From CAWIJK01 sp963836375 (GTDB taxonomy: Bacteria; Actinomycetota; Acidimicrobiia; Acidimicrobiales; RAAP-2): DNA of 64,000 nucleotides. The notes beneath the pieces were generated by a model. That model worked only from the letters and a program-made list of their open reading frames with translations, had not been told where the DNA came from and ran no database searches. The DNA lies in assembly GCA_963836375.1 (NCBI GenBank), contig CAWIJK010000002.1:248001-312000 (forward strand), read 5' to 3'. Position 1 is the first letter of the stretch. Each line of letters starts with the position of its first letter. Below, piece by piece: positions 7,511 through 16,214 of the stretch. The position numbers were made by a program, and so were the translations under genes.

Positions 7511-7951
7511 GTGGTGGCCTCCCCTGAGAGCGACGCTCGACCCTTTCCCGCGCTCCTCAGAGCGGCATGGCGGACCTACGGATCTGTTGTCCGAGAAGCC
7601 CTGTCCGAGGTCGGATTCGACGACATGCCCAGGAACGGGGCCTATGTGGTGAGCGGGATCGCCGGTTCCGGCGCCCCCTTGAGCGGGATCATCGAGCAAC
7701 TGGGGGTCTCCAGACAGGCGGGAGGGCAACTGGTCGATTCGTTGGTCGCTAGCGGTTACCTCGACCGCTCGGTGGACCCTCGAGACCGTCGACGGCTGAC
7801 CATCACGTTGACCGAACGTGGGCGCGCCGCTGCGAAAGTGATCAGGTCAGCGGTCGATCGACAAAATGACCTTCTGGTACGGCGCGTCGGCGCCGAGCAC
7901 TTCGAACTCACGCGGGCGACCCTGGTGGCACTGCTCGACGAACCCGCCTGA
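7511..7951 (+). CDS. MarR-family transcriptional regulator
   Basis: A winged-helix regulator of about 146 residues. The core is LSGIIEQLGVSRQAGGQLVDSL (helix-turn-helix) followed by the wing DRSVDPRDRRRLTITLTERG, which carries the DxRxRR-x-x-x-LT signature of MarR proteins. The start is GTG at 7511 (or the adjacent GTG at 7514); no ribosome-binding site is visible and a -10 element ends only 3 bp upstream. It sits divergently from the FUSC exporter, the usual arrangement for a repressor of an aromatic-acid efflux gene. Confidence 0.88.
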   Translation: MVASPESDARPFPALLRAAWRTYGSVVREALSEVGFDDMPRNGAYVVSGIAGSGAPLSGIIEQLGVSRQAGGQLVDSLVASGYLDRSVDPRDRRRLTITLTERGRAAAKVIRSAVDRQNDLLVRRVGAEHFELTRATLVALLDEPA

Positions 7952-7960
7952 CGGCCAGCA

Positions 7961-8011
7961 AGATGACCCTGCCAGCGAGATGACCCTGCCAGCGAGATGA
8001 CGCTGGCAACG
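7961..8011. repeat. Three tandem 17-bp repeats forming a GC-rich hairpin
   Basis: AGATGACCCTGCCAGCG occurs at 7961-7977 and 7978-7994, with a diverged third copy at 7995-8011. The junction of copies two and three makes a perfect 7-bp stem (GCCAGCG at 7988-7994, CGCTGGC at 8001-8007) with a 6-base loop. It lies directly after the marR stop codon and may act as a transcription terminator, although no T-run follows. Confidence 0.55.
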
Positions 8012-8061
8012 CCGCCGAGCCGCACCCAACTGCCCGGGTCCGGGCGTCCAGCGATACTTAA

Positions 8062-9996
8062 GTGACGACAGTCAATCGCGACCCGCCTCTCGCCGACCTC
8101 GCCGCGGATCGGCGGTGGGCACGTCGGCTGGTCTTCTGGCGGTCCCCCGACGACCAACCGGCGTGGGCTCGCCCGATACTGCTGGCGATCGCGCTGCTGT
8201 CAGCCGCCCTCTACAGCTGGCGGGCAGGCACGTACCTTGAGGGGTACTACGCAGCCGCCGTGCGAAGCATGTCGATGAGCTGGCACAACTTCTTCTTCGC
8301 TGCCTTCGACCCGGCCGGGACGGTGACGCTCGACAAGTTGCCCGGCGCATTCTGGCTACAGGCGCTGTCGGTACGCGTCTTCGGTCTGAGCACGTGGGCC
8401 ATCGACCTTCCCCAAATCCTCGAAGGCGTGGCCTCGGTCTTGGTGATGTATCGCATTAGCCGCCGATTGAGCGGACCGGTCGCCGGAATCCTCGCCGCGC
8501 TCGTGCTTGCGATCTCGCCAGCGACCGTCGTCCTCAACAGGGGCAACATCTCCGACACCCTCATGATCCTCCTCCTCCTGCTGGCCGCTGATGCGGTGGT
8601 CGGCGCCCTCACGACTGGACGATTCCGGGGTGTGATCTTCGCAGGTATCTGGACCGGGCTCGCCTTCCAGGCGAAGATGACTGAGGCGTGGCTCATCCTG
8701 CCTGCACTCGGTCTTGTCTATGTGATCGCTGCAGCCGATCGTTGGCGCCGGCGAGTGCTCGGCGCTGCCGTAATGGTTGTTGTGGCTGCAGTGGTCTCCC
8801 TGAGCTGGATGACCGCGGTTTCATTGACGCCGGCATCGACCCGGCCGTATGTCGACGGCAGTCACGACGACTCGCTCTACCAGCAGGTCTTCGTCTACAA
8901 CGGTTTCGGTCGGGTGGACGAGGCCTCGCCCAATCAGCTCCTGACACAATCGATCGGTCTTCGCATCCCGCCGCCCCCGCCCGTCGGGTGGAACCGGCTC
9001 CTCACGGGCTCCCTGGGCCGTGACACCGGCTGGCTTTTCCCGGCTGCTTCGCTCTCGCTCGTCTTGGGCCTCGTCGAGACGAGGCGTCGCTCGCGACGGG
9101 ATCCGATCCGGGTCGCCTTCCTCTTGTGGGGGACGTGGCTGCTCACCTTCGCAATCGTCTTCAGTTTCGGGTCGAGCATCAATTCGTACTACACGGCGGC
9201 CCTCTCCCCGCCGATCGCTGGCCTCATCGCCACCGGCGCCGTGCTCGCCTGGGAAACACGGCACTCGGTATGGACGAAGTTGGTGGTCATCGCAGTCGGT
9301 CTCACCTCGGTGGCCTACGCGACCTGGTTGCTGCCAGCGACCGGGACAGGAATGCCCACGTCGTTGGAACCAGCGGTCCTCGTGCTCGGCGCCGTGGCAC
9401 TTGGAGTGATCATCATCTCGACGCGACGGGTCGCTCCGACCCGCTTGTTCTTTGCTGGCCTCACTGCGACGCTCGTGGTCGCTCTTCTCGTTCCAGCTGT
9501 CGCGTCGGCGTCGATCGCGTCCAATCGTCTCGGGTCGTTCGACACGCCCTTCCAATCAGTCGCCGTCACTGACGGAATCCGGGCATTCTTCGGGGTCACC
9601 GCTTCGGCATCGAAGCTGCTGCCGAAACTTGAACAGGTCCGCCGGGGGGCGCCGTACCTCATGGCCACCCAGACCTCAGCCCTCGCCTCGCCTTTCATAT
9701 TCGACAGCGGTCAAGAGGTCCTGCCCATCGGTGGCTTCACCGGCACGATCCCAGAGCCGTCCCTGGCCAACCTGCAACGAATGGTCCACCAGGGCAGATT
9801 CCATCTCGTCCTGCAATCTCCCACGACGAGTGATCCGCGCTTAGTGTGGATTGCTCATCATTGCCTCTCGGTACCTCAGCCAACCGGAGCTGGCATCTCG
9901 CCTGGACCCCGCTACGCCATCTACTACTGCTTGCCAGGCTCTTCATCGGCCGGCACCAGCGGGATCAACGTTCGAGAGAAGCAGCCAGACGGTTGA
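8062..9996 (+). CDS. GT39 (PMT/ArnT-like) membrane glycosyltransferase
   Basis: A 644-residue polytopic membrane protein of the PMT/ArnT superfamily, which transfers sugars from polyprenyl-phosphate donors to lipids or proteins on the outer face of the membrane. Evidence: the first extracytoplasmic loop EGYYAAAVRSMSMSWHNFFF, then TVTLDKLPGAFWLQALSVR, matching the bacterial GT39 signature (usually with DKPP), about 11-13 hydrophobic helices, and a soluble C-terminal domain of about 150 residues. The start is GTG at 8062. Its last 10 or so codons overlap an SRPBCC pseudogene on the other strand (9965-10078), so the original C-terminus may have been altered. The acceptor is unknown. Confidence 0.85.
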   Translation: MTTVNRDPPLADLAADRRWARRLVFWRSPDDQPAWARPILLAIALLSAALYSWRAGTYLEGYYAAAVRSMSMSWHNFFFAAFDPAGTVTLDKLPGAFWLQALSVRVFGLSTWAIDLPQILEGVASVLVMYRISRRLSGPVAGILAALVLAISPATVVLNRGNISDTLMILLLLLAADAVVGALTTGRFRGVIFAGIWTGLAFQAKMTEAWLILPALGLVYVIAAADRWRRRVLGAAVMVVVAAVVSLSWMTAVSLTPASTRPYVDGSHDDSLYQQVFVYNGFGRVDEASPNQLLTQSIGLRIPPPPPVGWNRLLTGSLGRDTGWLFPAASLSLVLGLVETRRRSRRDPIRVAFLLWGTWLLTFAIVFSFGSSINSYYTAALSPPIAGLIATGAVLAWETRHSVWTKLVVIAVGLTSVAYATWLLPATGTGMPTSLEPAVLVLGAVALGVIIISTRRVAPTRLFFAGLTATLVVALLVPAVASASIASNRLGSFDTPFQSVAVTDGIRAFFGVTASASKLLPKLEQVRRGAPYLMATQTSALASPFIFDSGQEVLPIGGFTGTIPEPSLANLQRMVHQGRFHLVLQSPTTSDPRLVWIAHHCLSVPQPTGAGISPGPRYAIYYCLPGSSSAGTSGINVREKQPDG

Positions 9997-10078
9997 GCGT
10001 GAGGACCATCGTCTGGCGGTTGCGGTGGGTGCGGTCGGCGAAACCTGAGGTGTCCTGGAACAGGGTCCCGAATTCAGC
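9965..10078 (-). pseudogene. C-terminal fragment of an SRPBCC cyclase/dehydrase-type gene
   Basis: The minus strand encodes AEFGTLFQDTSGFADRTHRN then RQTMVLTLNRLAASLER and a stop at 9965-9967. This aligns with the end of the intact SRPBCC protein at 5699-6157 (EFSQQISGIDDRTERNRQTM...LTLERLASAIED), sharing EF, SG, DRT, RNRQTM, LTL and RLA. Upstream (10079-10200) every frame is broken and no N-terminal part is recognisable, so it is a decayed paralogue. It overlaps the 3' end of the glycosyltransferase gene. Confidence 0.7.
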
Positions 10079-10230
10079 GCATCCTCATCCGGTGAGTCAG
10101 GTGGTCCCCATGGTCCTCGCAGGCGTCCACCCGGTAGATCTGCTCAGACGGGTTCGGAATCATCCACGTCAGATCACTCGTTCGTCACTACAGATGATCA
10201 AAGTTGTGCCGAGAGTGGGTGGGTCTAAGT

Positions 10231-10260
10231 GACTCAGTCCCCGTGGTAGGGGACCGAGTC
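10231..10260. terminator. 12-bp stem hairpin upstream of the phosphoketolase operon
   Basis: GACTCAGTCCCC (10231-10242), loop GTGGTA, GGGGACCGAGTC (10249-10260): a 12-bp stem with one mismatch. It lies between the SRPBCC remnant and the phosphoketolase start 140 bp downstream. It could terminate leftward or rightward transcription or be a leader structure of the xfp-ackA mRNA; no clear T-run follows on either strand. The rest of the 9997-10402 interval shows no gene besides the remnant. Confidence 0.55.
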
Positions 10261-10402
10261 AAGTATCCCACAACCGGTTGATTCGCTCGCTCCCTAACGA
10301 CGCATTCCGTCAGCATGACAGGCCAGAATTGGCCGGCTGATTGGCGCCGGGCAACGGGCGGCGACAGGCTGGACGACAAAATCAGGCATGAGGAGCCTCG
10401 CC

Positions 10403-12781
10403 ATGGGCGACACGCAGTCGACGGAGCCCGCCGCCACGCTCGGCGCCGACGCCTTGTCGAAGATCGATGCCTATTGGCGGGCAGCCAACTACTGCTCGGT
10501 CGGCCAGATCTACCTCCTGGACAACCCTTTGCTCGCCGAGCCACTTCAGCCTGAGCATGTGAAACCCCGGCTGCTCGGGCACTTCGGCACCACCCCCGGC
10601 CTGAACCTTATCTATGCCCACCTCAACCGGGTCATCAAGGCGAGGGACCTGGACATGATCTACGTCATCGGACCGGGGCACGGCGGGCCGGGCATCGTCG
10701 CGAATGCCTACCTCGAGGGCACGTACACCGAGGTCTATCCCCACATCGGCCATGACACCGAGGGTCTGCGCCGGCTTTTCCGCCAGTTCTCGTTCCCAGG
10801 GGGGATCCCAAGCCATGTCGCACCACAAACGCCGGGGTCCATCCACGAAGGCGGTGAGCTTGGGTACTCGCTCCTCCATGCCTACGGTGCGGCGCTCGAC
10901 AACCCCGAACTGCTCGTGGCATGCGTCATCGGCGACGGCGAGGCTGAGACCGGTCCATTGGCGGCGAGTTGGCACTCCAACAAGTTCCTCGACCCCGTGG
11001 ACGATGGCGCCGTGCTCCCGATCCTGCATCTGAACGGCTACAAGATCGCCAACCCGACCGTGTTGGCCCGGATCGGCGACGATGAGCTCACGAGGCTCCT
11101 CGACGGTTTCGGCCACAGGCCAGTCTTCGTCGAGGGGGACGACCCACACGTCGTCCATCGCAAGCTCGCAGTTGCTCTCGACGGCGCACTTGATGAGATC
11201 ATCCGGATCCAGGACGCGGCACGTAACGGGGGAGACACCCGACGTCCCGCGTGGCCAATGATCGTGCTCCGGACGCCGAAGGGCTGGACGGGCCCCAAGA
11301 TGGTGGACGGCCTGCCCATCGAGGGGACGTTCCGTGCTCACCAGGTCCCTGTGTCCGAGGTGCGGACCAACCCCGAACACCTCAAGATCCTCGAGTCCTG
11401 GATGCGCAGCTACCGACCCGAGGAGCTGTTCGACGAGGTGGGAGCCCTCCGGGCGGACCTCGCGGCACTGCCACCCGTGGGCACCAGGCGTATGAGCGCC
11501 AACCCGCACGCCAACGGGGGCCTGCTGCTCCGAGATCTCGAGCTACCCGACTTCCGGAACTACGCCGTCGCAGTGGCGCGCCCCGGTGCCGAGTCAGCTG
11601 AGCCGACGAGGGTCCTGGGCGACTTCCTCCGCGACGTGGTGAAGGACAACCCGACCACATTTCGCATTGTGGGACCAGATGAGACGATCTCCAATCGACT
11701 GACAGCGGTCTTCGAGGCGACGAATCGGGTGTGGGAGGCCGAGACGGTGCCGGGCGACGAATTCCTCGCTCATCGGGGCCGGGTGATGGAAGTGCTGAGC
11801 GAGCACCTCTGCGAGGGGTGGCTCGAGGGATACCTCCTCACCGGTCGCCATGGCATCTTCAATTGCTACGAGGCGTTCATCCACATCATCGACTCGATGG
11901 TCAATCAGCACGCCAAGTGGCTCAAAACGTCCCGTGAGATCCCCTGGCGGCGCCCGATCGCCTCGCTCAACTACCTCCTTTCGAGCCATGTCTGGCGCCA
12001 GGACCACAACGGATTCTCCCATCAGGATCCTGGATTCATCGATTTCCTGGTGAACAAGAAGCCCGGGATCGTGCGTGTCTACCTTCCACCCGATGCCAAC
12101 ACACTTCTCTCAGTGGCCGACCACTGCCTGCGGAGCCGCGACTACGTCAATCTCGTGGTCGCCGGGAAACAGCCCTCGCTCAACTATCTGACCATGGAGC
12201 AAGCGGTCGAGCACTGTACTCGTGGGCTCGGGATCTTCGAATTCGCGAGCAACGACGGCGAGGAACTGCCCGACGTGGTGCTTGCCTGTGCTGGGGACAT
12301 CCCCACCCTGGAAACACTTGCCGCCTGCGCCATAATCCGCGGGCATTTCCCCGAGCTCAGGGTCCGCGTCATCAACGTCGTCGACCTGATGCGTCTGGAG
12401 CCCGCATCGGAACATCCCCACGGATTGGCCGACGTCCAGTTCGACGCGTTGTTCACCTCTGATCGTCCCGTGATCTTCGCGTATCACGGGTACCCGTGGC
12501 TCATTCACAGACTCACATACCGCCGGACGAACCACCACAACATTCATGTTCGTGGGTACAAGGATGAGGGCACCACCACGACGCCGTTCGACATGGTGAT
12601 GTTGAACGACATCGACCGTTATCACCTCGTCATGGATGTCATCGACCGGGTGCCGAGCCTCGGGGAGCGTGCCGCCCACGTCCGCCAAGACATGGAGGAC
12701 GCCCGGGTGCGGGCCCGCGCCTACACCCGGGAATTCGGGGAGGACCCGTCCGAGATTGCCGACTGGACTTGGACCCTCTAG
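10403..12781 (+). CDS. xfp: Xylulose 5-phosphate/fructose 6-phosphate phosphoketolase
   Basis: A thiamine-diphosphate enzyme of 792 residues, the usual phosphoketolase length, that splits xylulose 5-phosphate or fructose 6-phosphate with phosphate to acetyl phosphate and a shorter sugar phosphate. Motifs: GPGHGGPGIVANAYLEG near residue 90, the TPP-binding GDGEAETGPLAASWHSNKF, and RHGIFNCYEAF and SLNYLLSSHVWRQDHNGFSH in the pyrimidine-binding domain. AGGAG at 10391-10395 sets the ATG at 10403. Acetate kinase follows 10 bp later, so the two form a pathway converting acetyl phosphate to acetate with ATP formation. Both xylulose- and fructose-phosphate use are possible; specificity cannot be read from sequence. 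Confidence 0.96.
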   Translation: MGDTQSTEPAATLGADALSKIDAYWRAANYCSVGQIYLLDNPLLAEPLQPEHVKPRLLGHFGTTPGLNLIYAHLNRVIKARDLDMIYVIGPGHGGPGIVANAYLEGTYTEVYPHIGHDTEGLRRLFRQFSFPGGIPSHVAPQTPGSIHEGGELGYSLLHAYGAALDNPELLVACVIGDGEAETGPLAASWHSNKFLDPVDDGAVLPILHLNGYKIANPTVLARIGDDELTRLLDGFGHRPVFVEGDDPHVVHRKLAVALDGALDEIIRIQDAARNGGDTRRPAWPMIVLRTPKGWTGPKMVDGLPIEGTFRAHQVPVSEVRTNPEHLKILESWMRSYRPEELFDEVGALRADLAALPPVGTRRMSANPHANGGLLLRDLELPDFRNYAVAVARPGAESAEPTRVLGDFLRDVVKDNPTTFRIVGPDETISNRLTAVFEATNRVWEAETVPGDEFLAHRGRVMEVLSEHLCEGWLEGYLLTGRHGIFNCYEAFIHIIDSMVNQHAKWLKTSREIPWRRPIASLNYLLSSHVWRQDHNGFSHQDPGFIDFLVNKKPGIVRVYLPPDANTLLSVADHCLRSRDYVNLVVAGKQPSLNYLTMEQAVEHCTRGLGIFEFASNDGEELPDVVLACAGDIPTLETLAACAIIRGHFPELRVRVINVVDLMRLEPASEHPHGLADVQFDALFTSDRPVIFAYHGYPWLIHRLTYRRTNHHNIHVRGYKDEGTTTTPFDMVMLNDIDRYHLVMDVIDRVPSLGERAAHVRQDMEDARVRARAYTREFGEDPSEIADWTWTL

Positions 12782-12791
12782 GCGTTCGGTC

Positions 12792-13883
12792 ATGCGCGTC
12801 CTCGCTATCAACGCCGGTTCCTCGAGTCTCAAGCTGCGCCTCCTCGACCGGGATGACACCCTCGTGTTCTCCCAGGACCTCCCGGCCGAGCGGGGCAGAT
12901 TCGACCTAGCAGCGGTTCGTCACGCGATCAGCGCGCTGGAGGGTGGAGTCGACGCCGTCGGCCACCGCGTCGTTCACGGTGGCACGTTGTTCACAGGGCC
13001 TGTTCTCATCGACGAGTCCGTGGAACGTGCCCTGCATGATTTGGTTGATCTCGCCCCCCTCCACCAACCCAAGTCCCTGGCGGGAATCGACGTTGTGCGC
13101 GGACTTCTTCCCGACGTCCCCGCTATCGCCTGCTTCGACACCGCGTTCCATGCAACCCTGCCGGCGGCCGCGGCAACCTACGCAGTCCCAGAGAGTTGGC
13201 GGAAGGAATTCGGGGTCCGGCGTTACGGCTTCCACGGCCTGAGCCATGCCTACGCCAGCCGGCGGGCGGCCGAGCTAGTGAGTCGTCCGGTTGCAGCGTT
13301 GAGGGTTGTCACGTGCCACCTCGGCGCTGGTGCGTCCCTCGCTGCCGTCGAGAGTGGTCATTCGGTCGATACAACGATGGGTTTCACTCCACTCGAGGGG
13401 TTGGCGATGGCAACGAGGTCGGGTTCGGTCGACCCTGGCCTGATCACGTGGTTGATTGAACACGCCGGCCTTGCGGTGTCCGAAGTAGCCGAAGCACTCG
13501 AGCATCGTTCGGGGATGTTGGCCCTGGCCGGAACCGCTGATATGGGCCACATAGAAGCAACAGTCGAGCCGAATCAGCGATCACGCCTCGCTCACGACGT
13601 CTACGTCCACCGGCTCCGAGCCGGCATCGCGTCGATGGCGAGTGCAATGGACGGACTCGATGTGCTCGTCTTCACCGGAGGCGTCGGTGAGAATGCGCCG
13701 TCGGTCCGAGCCGCGGCAGCGGCCGGACTGGGATTCCTTGGTATACACCTAGACGAAGGGCTCAATCGGTCACTCGTACGTGACGGAGAGGTCACGGCAC
13801 ATAGCGGTGGCACGCGCACCATGGTTGTCACTGCAAGGGAAGACTTGCAGATTGCTGGCGAAGTTCGCTCGTTGCTGTCTTAG
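12792..13883 (+). CDS. ackA: Acetate kinase
   Basis: ASKHA-fold kinase making ATP and acetate from acetyl phosphate and ADP in the cytosol. It opens MRVLAINAGSSSLKLRLLD (acetate kinase signature 1) and contains GVRRYGFHGLSHAYAS (signature 2 region with the catalytic His), HLGAGASL, and GGVGENAPSVR near the C-terminus. At 363 residues it is shorter than the usual 390-400, mainly through a trimmed N-terminal domain, but all active-site blocks are present. It starts 10 bp after the phosphoketolase stop, without an obvious own ribosome-binding site, consistent with one operon. Confidence 0.95.
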   Translation: MRVLAINAGSSSLKLRLLDRDDTLVFSQDLPAERGRFDLAAVRHAISALEGGVDAVGHRVVHGGTLFTGPVLIDESVERALHDLVDLAPLHQPKSLAGIDVVRGLLPDVPAIACFDTAFHATLPAAAATYAVPESWRKEFGVRRYGFHGLSHAYASRRAAELVSRPVAALRVVTCHLGAGASLAAVESGHSVDTTMGFTPLEGLAMATRSGSVDPGLITWLIEHAGLAVSEVAEALEHRSGMLALAGTADMGHIEATVEPNQRSRLAHDVYVHRLRAGIASMASAMDGLDVLVFTGGVGENAPSVRAAAAAGLGFLGIHLDEGLNRSLVRDGEVTAHSGGTRTMVVTAREDLQIAGEVRSLLS

Positions 13884-14173
13884 AGTTCCAGCCCGTCGAT
13901 CTCGTGCTCGGCATCGGGGGCGGCCATGCAGGCACCGACGCGTCGCAGGTCTGCAGCAGGAGCCCAGCTTCGCCTCGAAGACGATCCGAAGTGGCCACAT
14001 CCATAAGGGTTCAGAGGATCATGCTGGCCCTGACCTCTAGCGGGACTTCAGCGTGGACATCGACTCGTTCCGCCCGGCGCGAAGCCTCCCTCAACCGCGG
14101 TGGGCCACCGGCCCCCCAAGCATTTCACTAGAATATAGTTGTATTGAACTGAGGCTGATGCTATAACGGTGAT
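13884..14173. other. Gene-free interval with the promoter of the TetR gene
   Basis: No coding sequence is recognised here. Near its end TTGTAT (14139-14144), a 17-bp spacer and TATAAC (14162-14167) make a good sigma-70-type promoter whose predicted start falls on or near the GTG at 14174, so the tetR mRNA is probably leaderless. The preceding 240 bases hold only broken frames. Confidence 0.5.
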
Positions 14174-14815
14174 GTGGCCACGGGGAGCAGTCGGCGAGCG
14201 CAGTCCGGCTACCACTCGCCGTTGCGTGCTCGGCAGGCAGCCGAAACACGCCAGACCGTGCTTTCCGCTGCGACTCGACTCTTCATCGAGCGTGGTTGGG
14301 CGGCCACCACGCTCGCCGCGGTGGCTGCTGAGGCTGGGACGGCCGTCGAGACTGTCTATTCGGCTTTTGGGTCCAAATCAGGGCTGCTGATAGCGGCCAT
14401 CGATGTGGCCATCGTCGGAGATGACGATGACACGCCACTGGTGAAGAGACCCCAATTCACCTCGCTCGGTTTGGGAAAGCGCTCAGAGCGACTCGTCGGG
14501 GCCGCTCGAATCATCACGCAAGCCCTGGTGCACGCCGTTCCACTGATGGGAGCACTCCAAGAGGCATCGGCGAGCGACGCGGCTTCGAAAGCTCGCTGGG
14601 AGGCCTATGAGACCGACCGGCGCACCGTGATCCTGTCCGGCCTCGAGCTCATCCTGGGTAAGCAGCCACCCGAGACCCTGGTCGACTCGATCTGGGCGCT
14701 CGCCAGCCCCGAGGTCTTCGCCAAGCTCACCGAGGAGCGGAACTGGACGGTGGAACGCTATGAGCAGTGGCTGGTCCAAACGGCCGACGCTCTTCTACGA
14801 ATTGTGGAGGACTGA
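14174..14815 (+). CDS. TetR/AcrR-family transcriptional regulator
   Basis: A 213-residue TetR-type repressor. The N-terminal helix-turn-helix is TRQTVLSAATRLFIERGWAA then TTLAAVAAEAGTAVETVYSAF and GSKSGLLIAAI, matching the family pattern; the remaining 140 residues are an all-helical ligand-binding domain with no recognised specificity. The GTG start lies about 7 bp after a -10 element and has no ribosome-binding site. It is followed by a membrane protein gene and a GNAT gene on the same strand (33-bp and 6-bp gaps), which are its likely targets or partners. Confidence 0.88.
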   Translation: MATGSSRRAQSGYHSPLRARQAAETRQTVLSAATRLFIERGWAATTLAAVAAEAGTAVETVYSAFGSKSGLLIAAIDVAIVGDDDDTPLVKRPQFTSLGLGKRSERLVGAARIITQALVHAVPLMGALQEASASDAASKARWEAYETDRRTVILSGLELILGKQPPETLVDSIWALASPEVFAKLTEERNWTVERYEQWLVQTADALLRIVED

Positions 14816-14848
14816 CGTTGCCAGACGCTGTATCTCGAGGACCAGCAC

Positions 14849-15580
14849 GTGATCAGTGATCGCTCATTTCCTCACATGGCCGCGATCGCAGCCATTGCAT
14901 CCCTACCGTTGGCAGTTGGGAACCTGTTCGCCATGCTGGCCACGGTCCATTTCAACCTCAATGGCATGACAATCCCGCTGATCCTGCTGCACGCTGGCGC
15001 ACCGGCAGCGCCATTGTGGCGTTGGAGCATGATCCTCGATATCTTCGGCTACTACCTGCCGATCGTGCCCCTGGTCCTTCTCCTCCACAACTCCCACAGG
15101 ACCCGAAGCCCGAACTGGATAGATCTCTTCGCCCTCTGCCTGCTGGCCTATTGCCTCATTGGCGCCATTGGTGGCGCCATGCTGGCAACAGCGCTCCCCA
15201 CCTTGATGCGAGAGTACGCAACCGCGAGCGCCTCCCATCAGATTAGCCTGCAGTCTGTCTTCACCGGCTACACCGACGGGATCTACCGGGGATTGTGGAA
15301 CCTGCTCGAGGAGTTCCTGGCCGGCATCGGGTGGATCGGCTTCGGCCTCGTGCTGCGGACCGATCGTCGCCGACTCGGCGCGGTCACCCTCGTGCTTGGC
15401 GCGGCTTGTCTCGTGGACTCGCTCGGCACGGCCTTGAACTTCGACGCCATTGCATCAGCAGGCCTGGCGATTTATCTGGTCCTGGCACCGACCTGGGCCT
15501 GCTGGATGGGCATCGACCTCCTCCGGACTCCGTCATCGGGAGGCGCCGTTGACCGCTCACTCCTGGTCGCGAGGAACTAG
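14849..15580 (+). CDS. Multi-pass membrane protein of unknown function
   Basis: A 243-residue protein with about seven hydrophobic segments, for example IPLILLHAGAPAAPLWRWSM, FGYYLPIVPLVLLLH, LFALCLLAYCLIGAIGGAML, and a C-terminal segment ending in APTWACWMGIDLLR. I do not recognise the family; DUF4386-like proteins have a similar size and layout. It follows the TetR gene by 33 bp and precedes a GNAT acetyltransferase gene by 6 bp, so the three are probably one operon. The start is GTG at 14849; an in-frame ATG (14876) is an alternative. Confidence 0.7.
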   Translation: MISDRSFPHMAAIAAIASLPLAVGNLFAMLATVHFNLNGMTIPLILLHAGAPAAPLWRWSMILDIFGYYLPIVPLVLLLHNSHRTRSPNWIDLFALCLLAYCLIGAIGGAMLATALPTLMREYATASASHQISLQSVFTGYTDGIYRGLWNLLEEFLAGIGWIGFGLVLRTDRRRLGAVTLVLGAACLVDSLGTALNFDAIASAGLAIYLVLAPTWACWMGIDLLRTPSSGGAVDRSLLVARN

Positions 15581-15586
15581 GTCCAC

Positions 15587-16204
15587 ATGGATCTCCCCTC
15601 CGACATCGTCATTCGACGAATGACTCGGGCTGACATGACCGCTGTGTGCGAGGTCATCGGACTCGCTTTTGCGGACAACCCGAGCACGCTGGCCAATGTG
15701 CGCGGCGACAGAGCCAAGGCTCGCTGCATGATGCAGGATGCTGTCCGAGTTGCCAAATTCGGTCGACCCTGGAGTTACGCGCTCGTCGCTGTACAGGGTG
15801 ACACTGTCGTGGGGGCCCTGAATGCCGCGGAGTGGCCGCACTGTCAACTGGGGATTGCAGAAAAGATCAAGACGGCACCGGCGATGGCCTGGATCATGAA
15901 ATCCGCTCTCCCGAGGGCTTTCACAATGATGAACAAACGGGAGGCCCGCGATCCCCATGAACCCCATTGGCACATCGGTCCGATCGGTGTACGACCCCAG
16001 CTGCAGGGCCGCGGCGTCGGGAAGGCACTGCTCAAGATGTTCCTCACCAGGATCGATGACGTCGGTTCACCTGCGTTCCTCGAGACCGACGTGGACCGCA
16101 ACGTCGAGTTTTACGAGACCCTCGGGTTCGCGGTCACGAGCAGAGAGGATATCGTCGGCGTCAACACCCGGTTCATGTGGCGGGACGCACCCGACCAAAG
16201 CTGA
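15587..16204 (+). CDS. GNAT family N-acetyltransferase
   Basis: A 205-residue acetyl-CoA-dependent acyltransferase fold. IVIRRMTRADMTAVCEVIGLAF is the opening strand-helix, and the acetyl-CoA-binding motif A is IGPIGVRPQLQGRGVGKALL, with the Q-x-x-G-x-G/A pattern. FLETDVDRNVEFYETLGF is the typical C-terminal part. The acceptor substrate is unknown. It lies 6 bp after the membrane protein gene and is followed 10 bp later by the frameshifted DoxX-like gene. Confidence 0.9.
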   Translation: MDLPSDIVIRRMTRADMTAVCEVIGLAFADNPSTLANVRGDRAKARCMMQDAVRVAKFGRPWSYALVAVQGDTVVGALNAAEWPHCQLGIAEKIKTAPAMAWIMKSALPRAFTMMNKREARDPHEPHWHIGPIGVRPQLQGRGVGKALLKMFLTRIDDVGSPAFLETDVDRNVEFYETLGFAVTSREDIVGVNTRFMWRDAPDQS

Positions 16205-16214
16205 TGACGGATCC

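Noticed and set aside
10079..10200. Possible continuation of the SRPBCC remnant (frame with YRVDACEDHGDH)
   Set aside because: Similarity to the SRPBCC family is too weak in any frame to extend the pseudogene beyond 10078.
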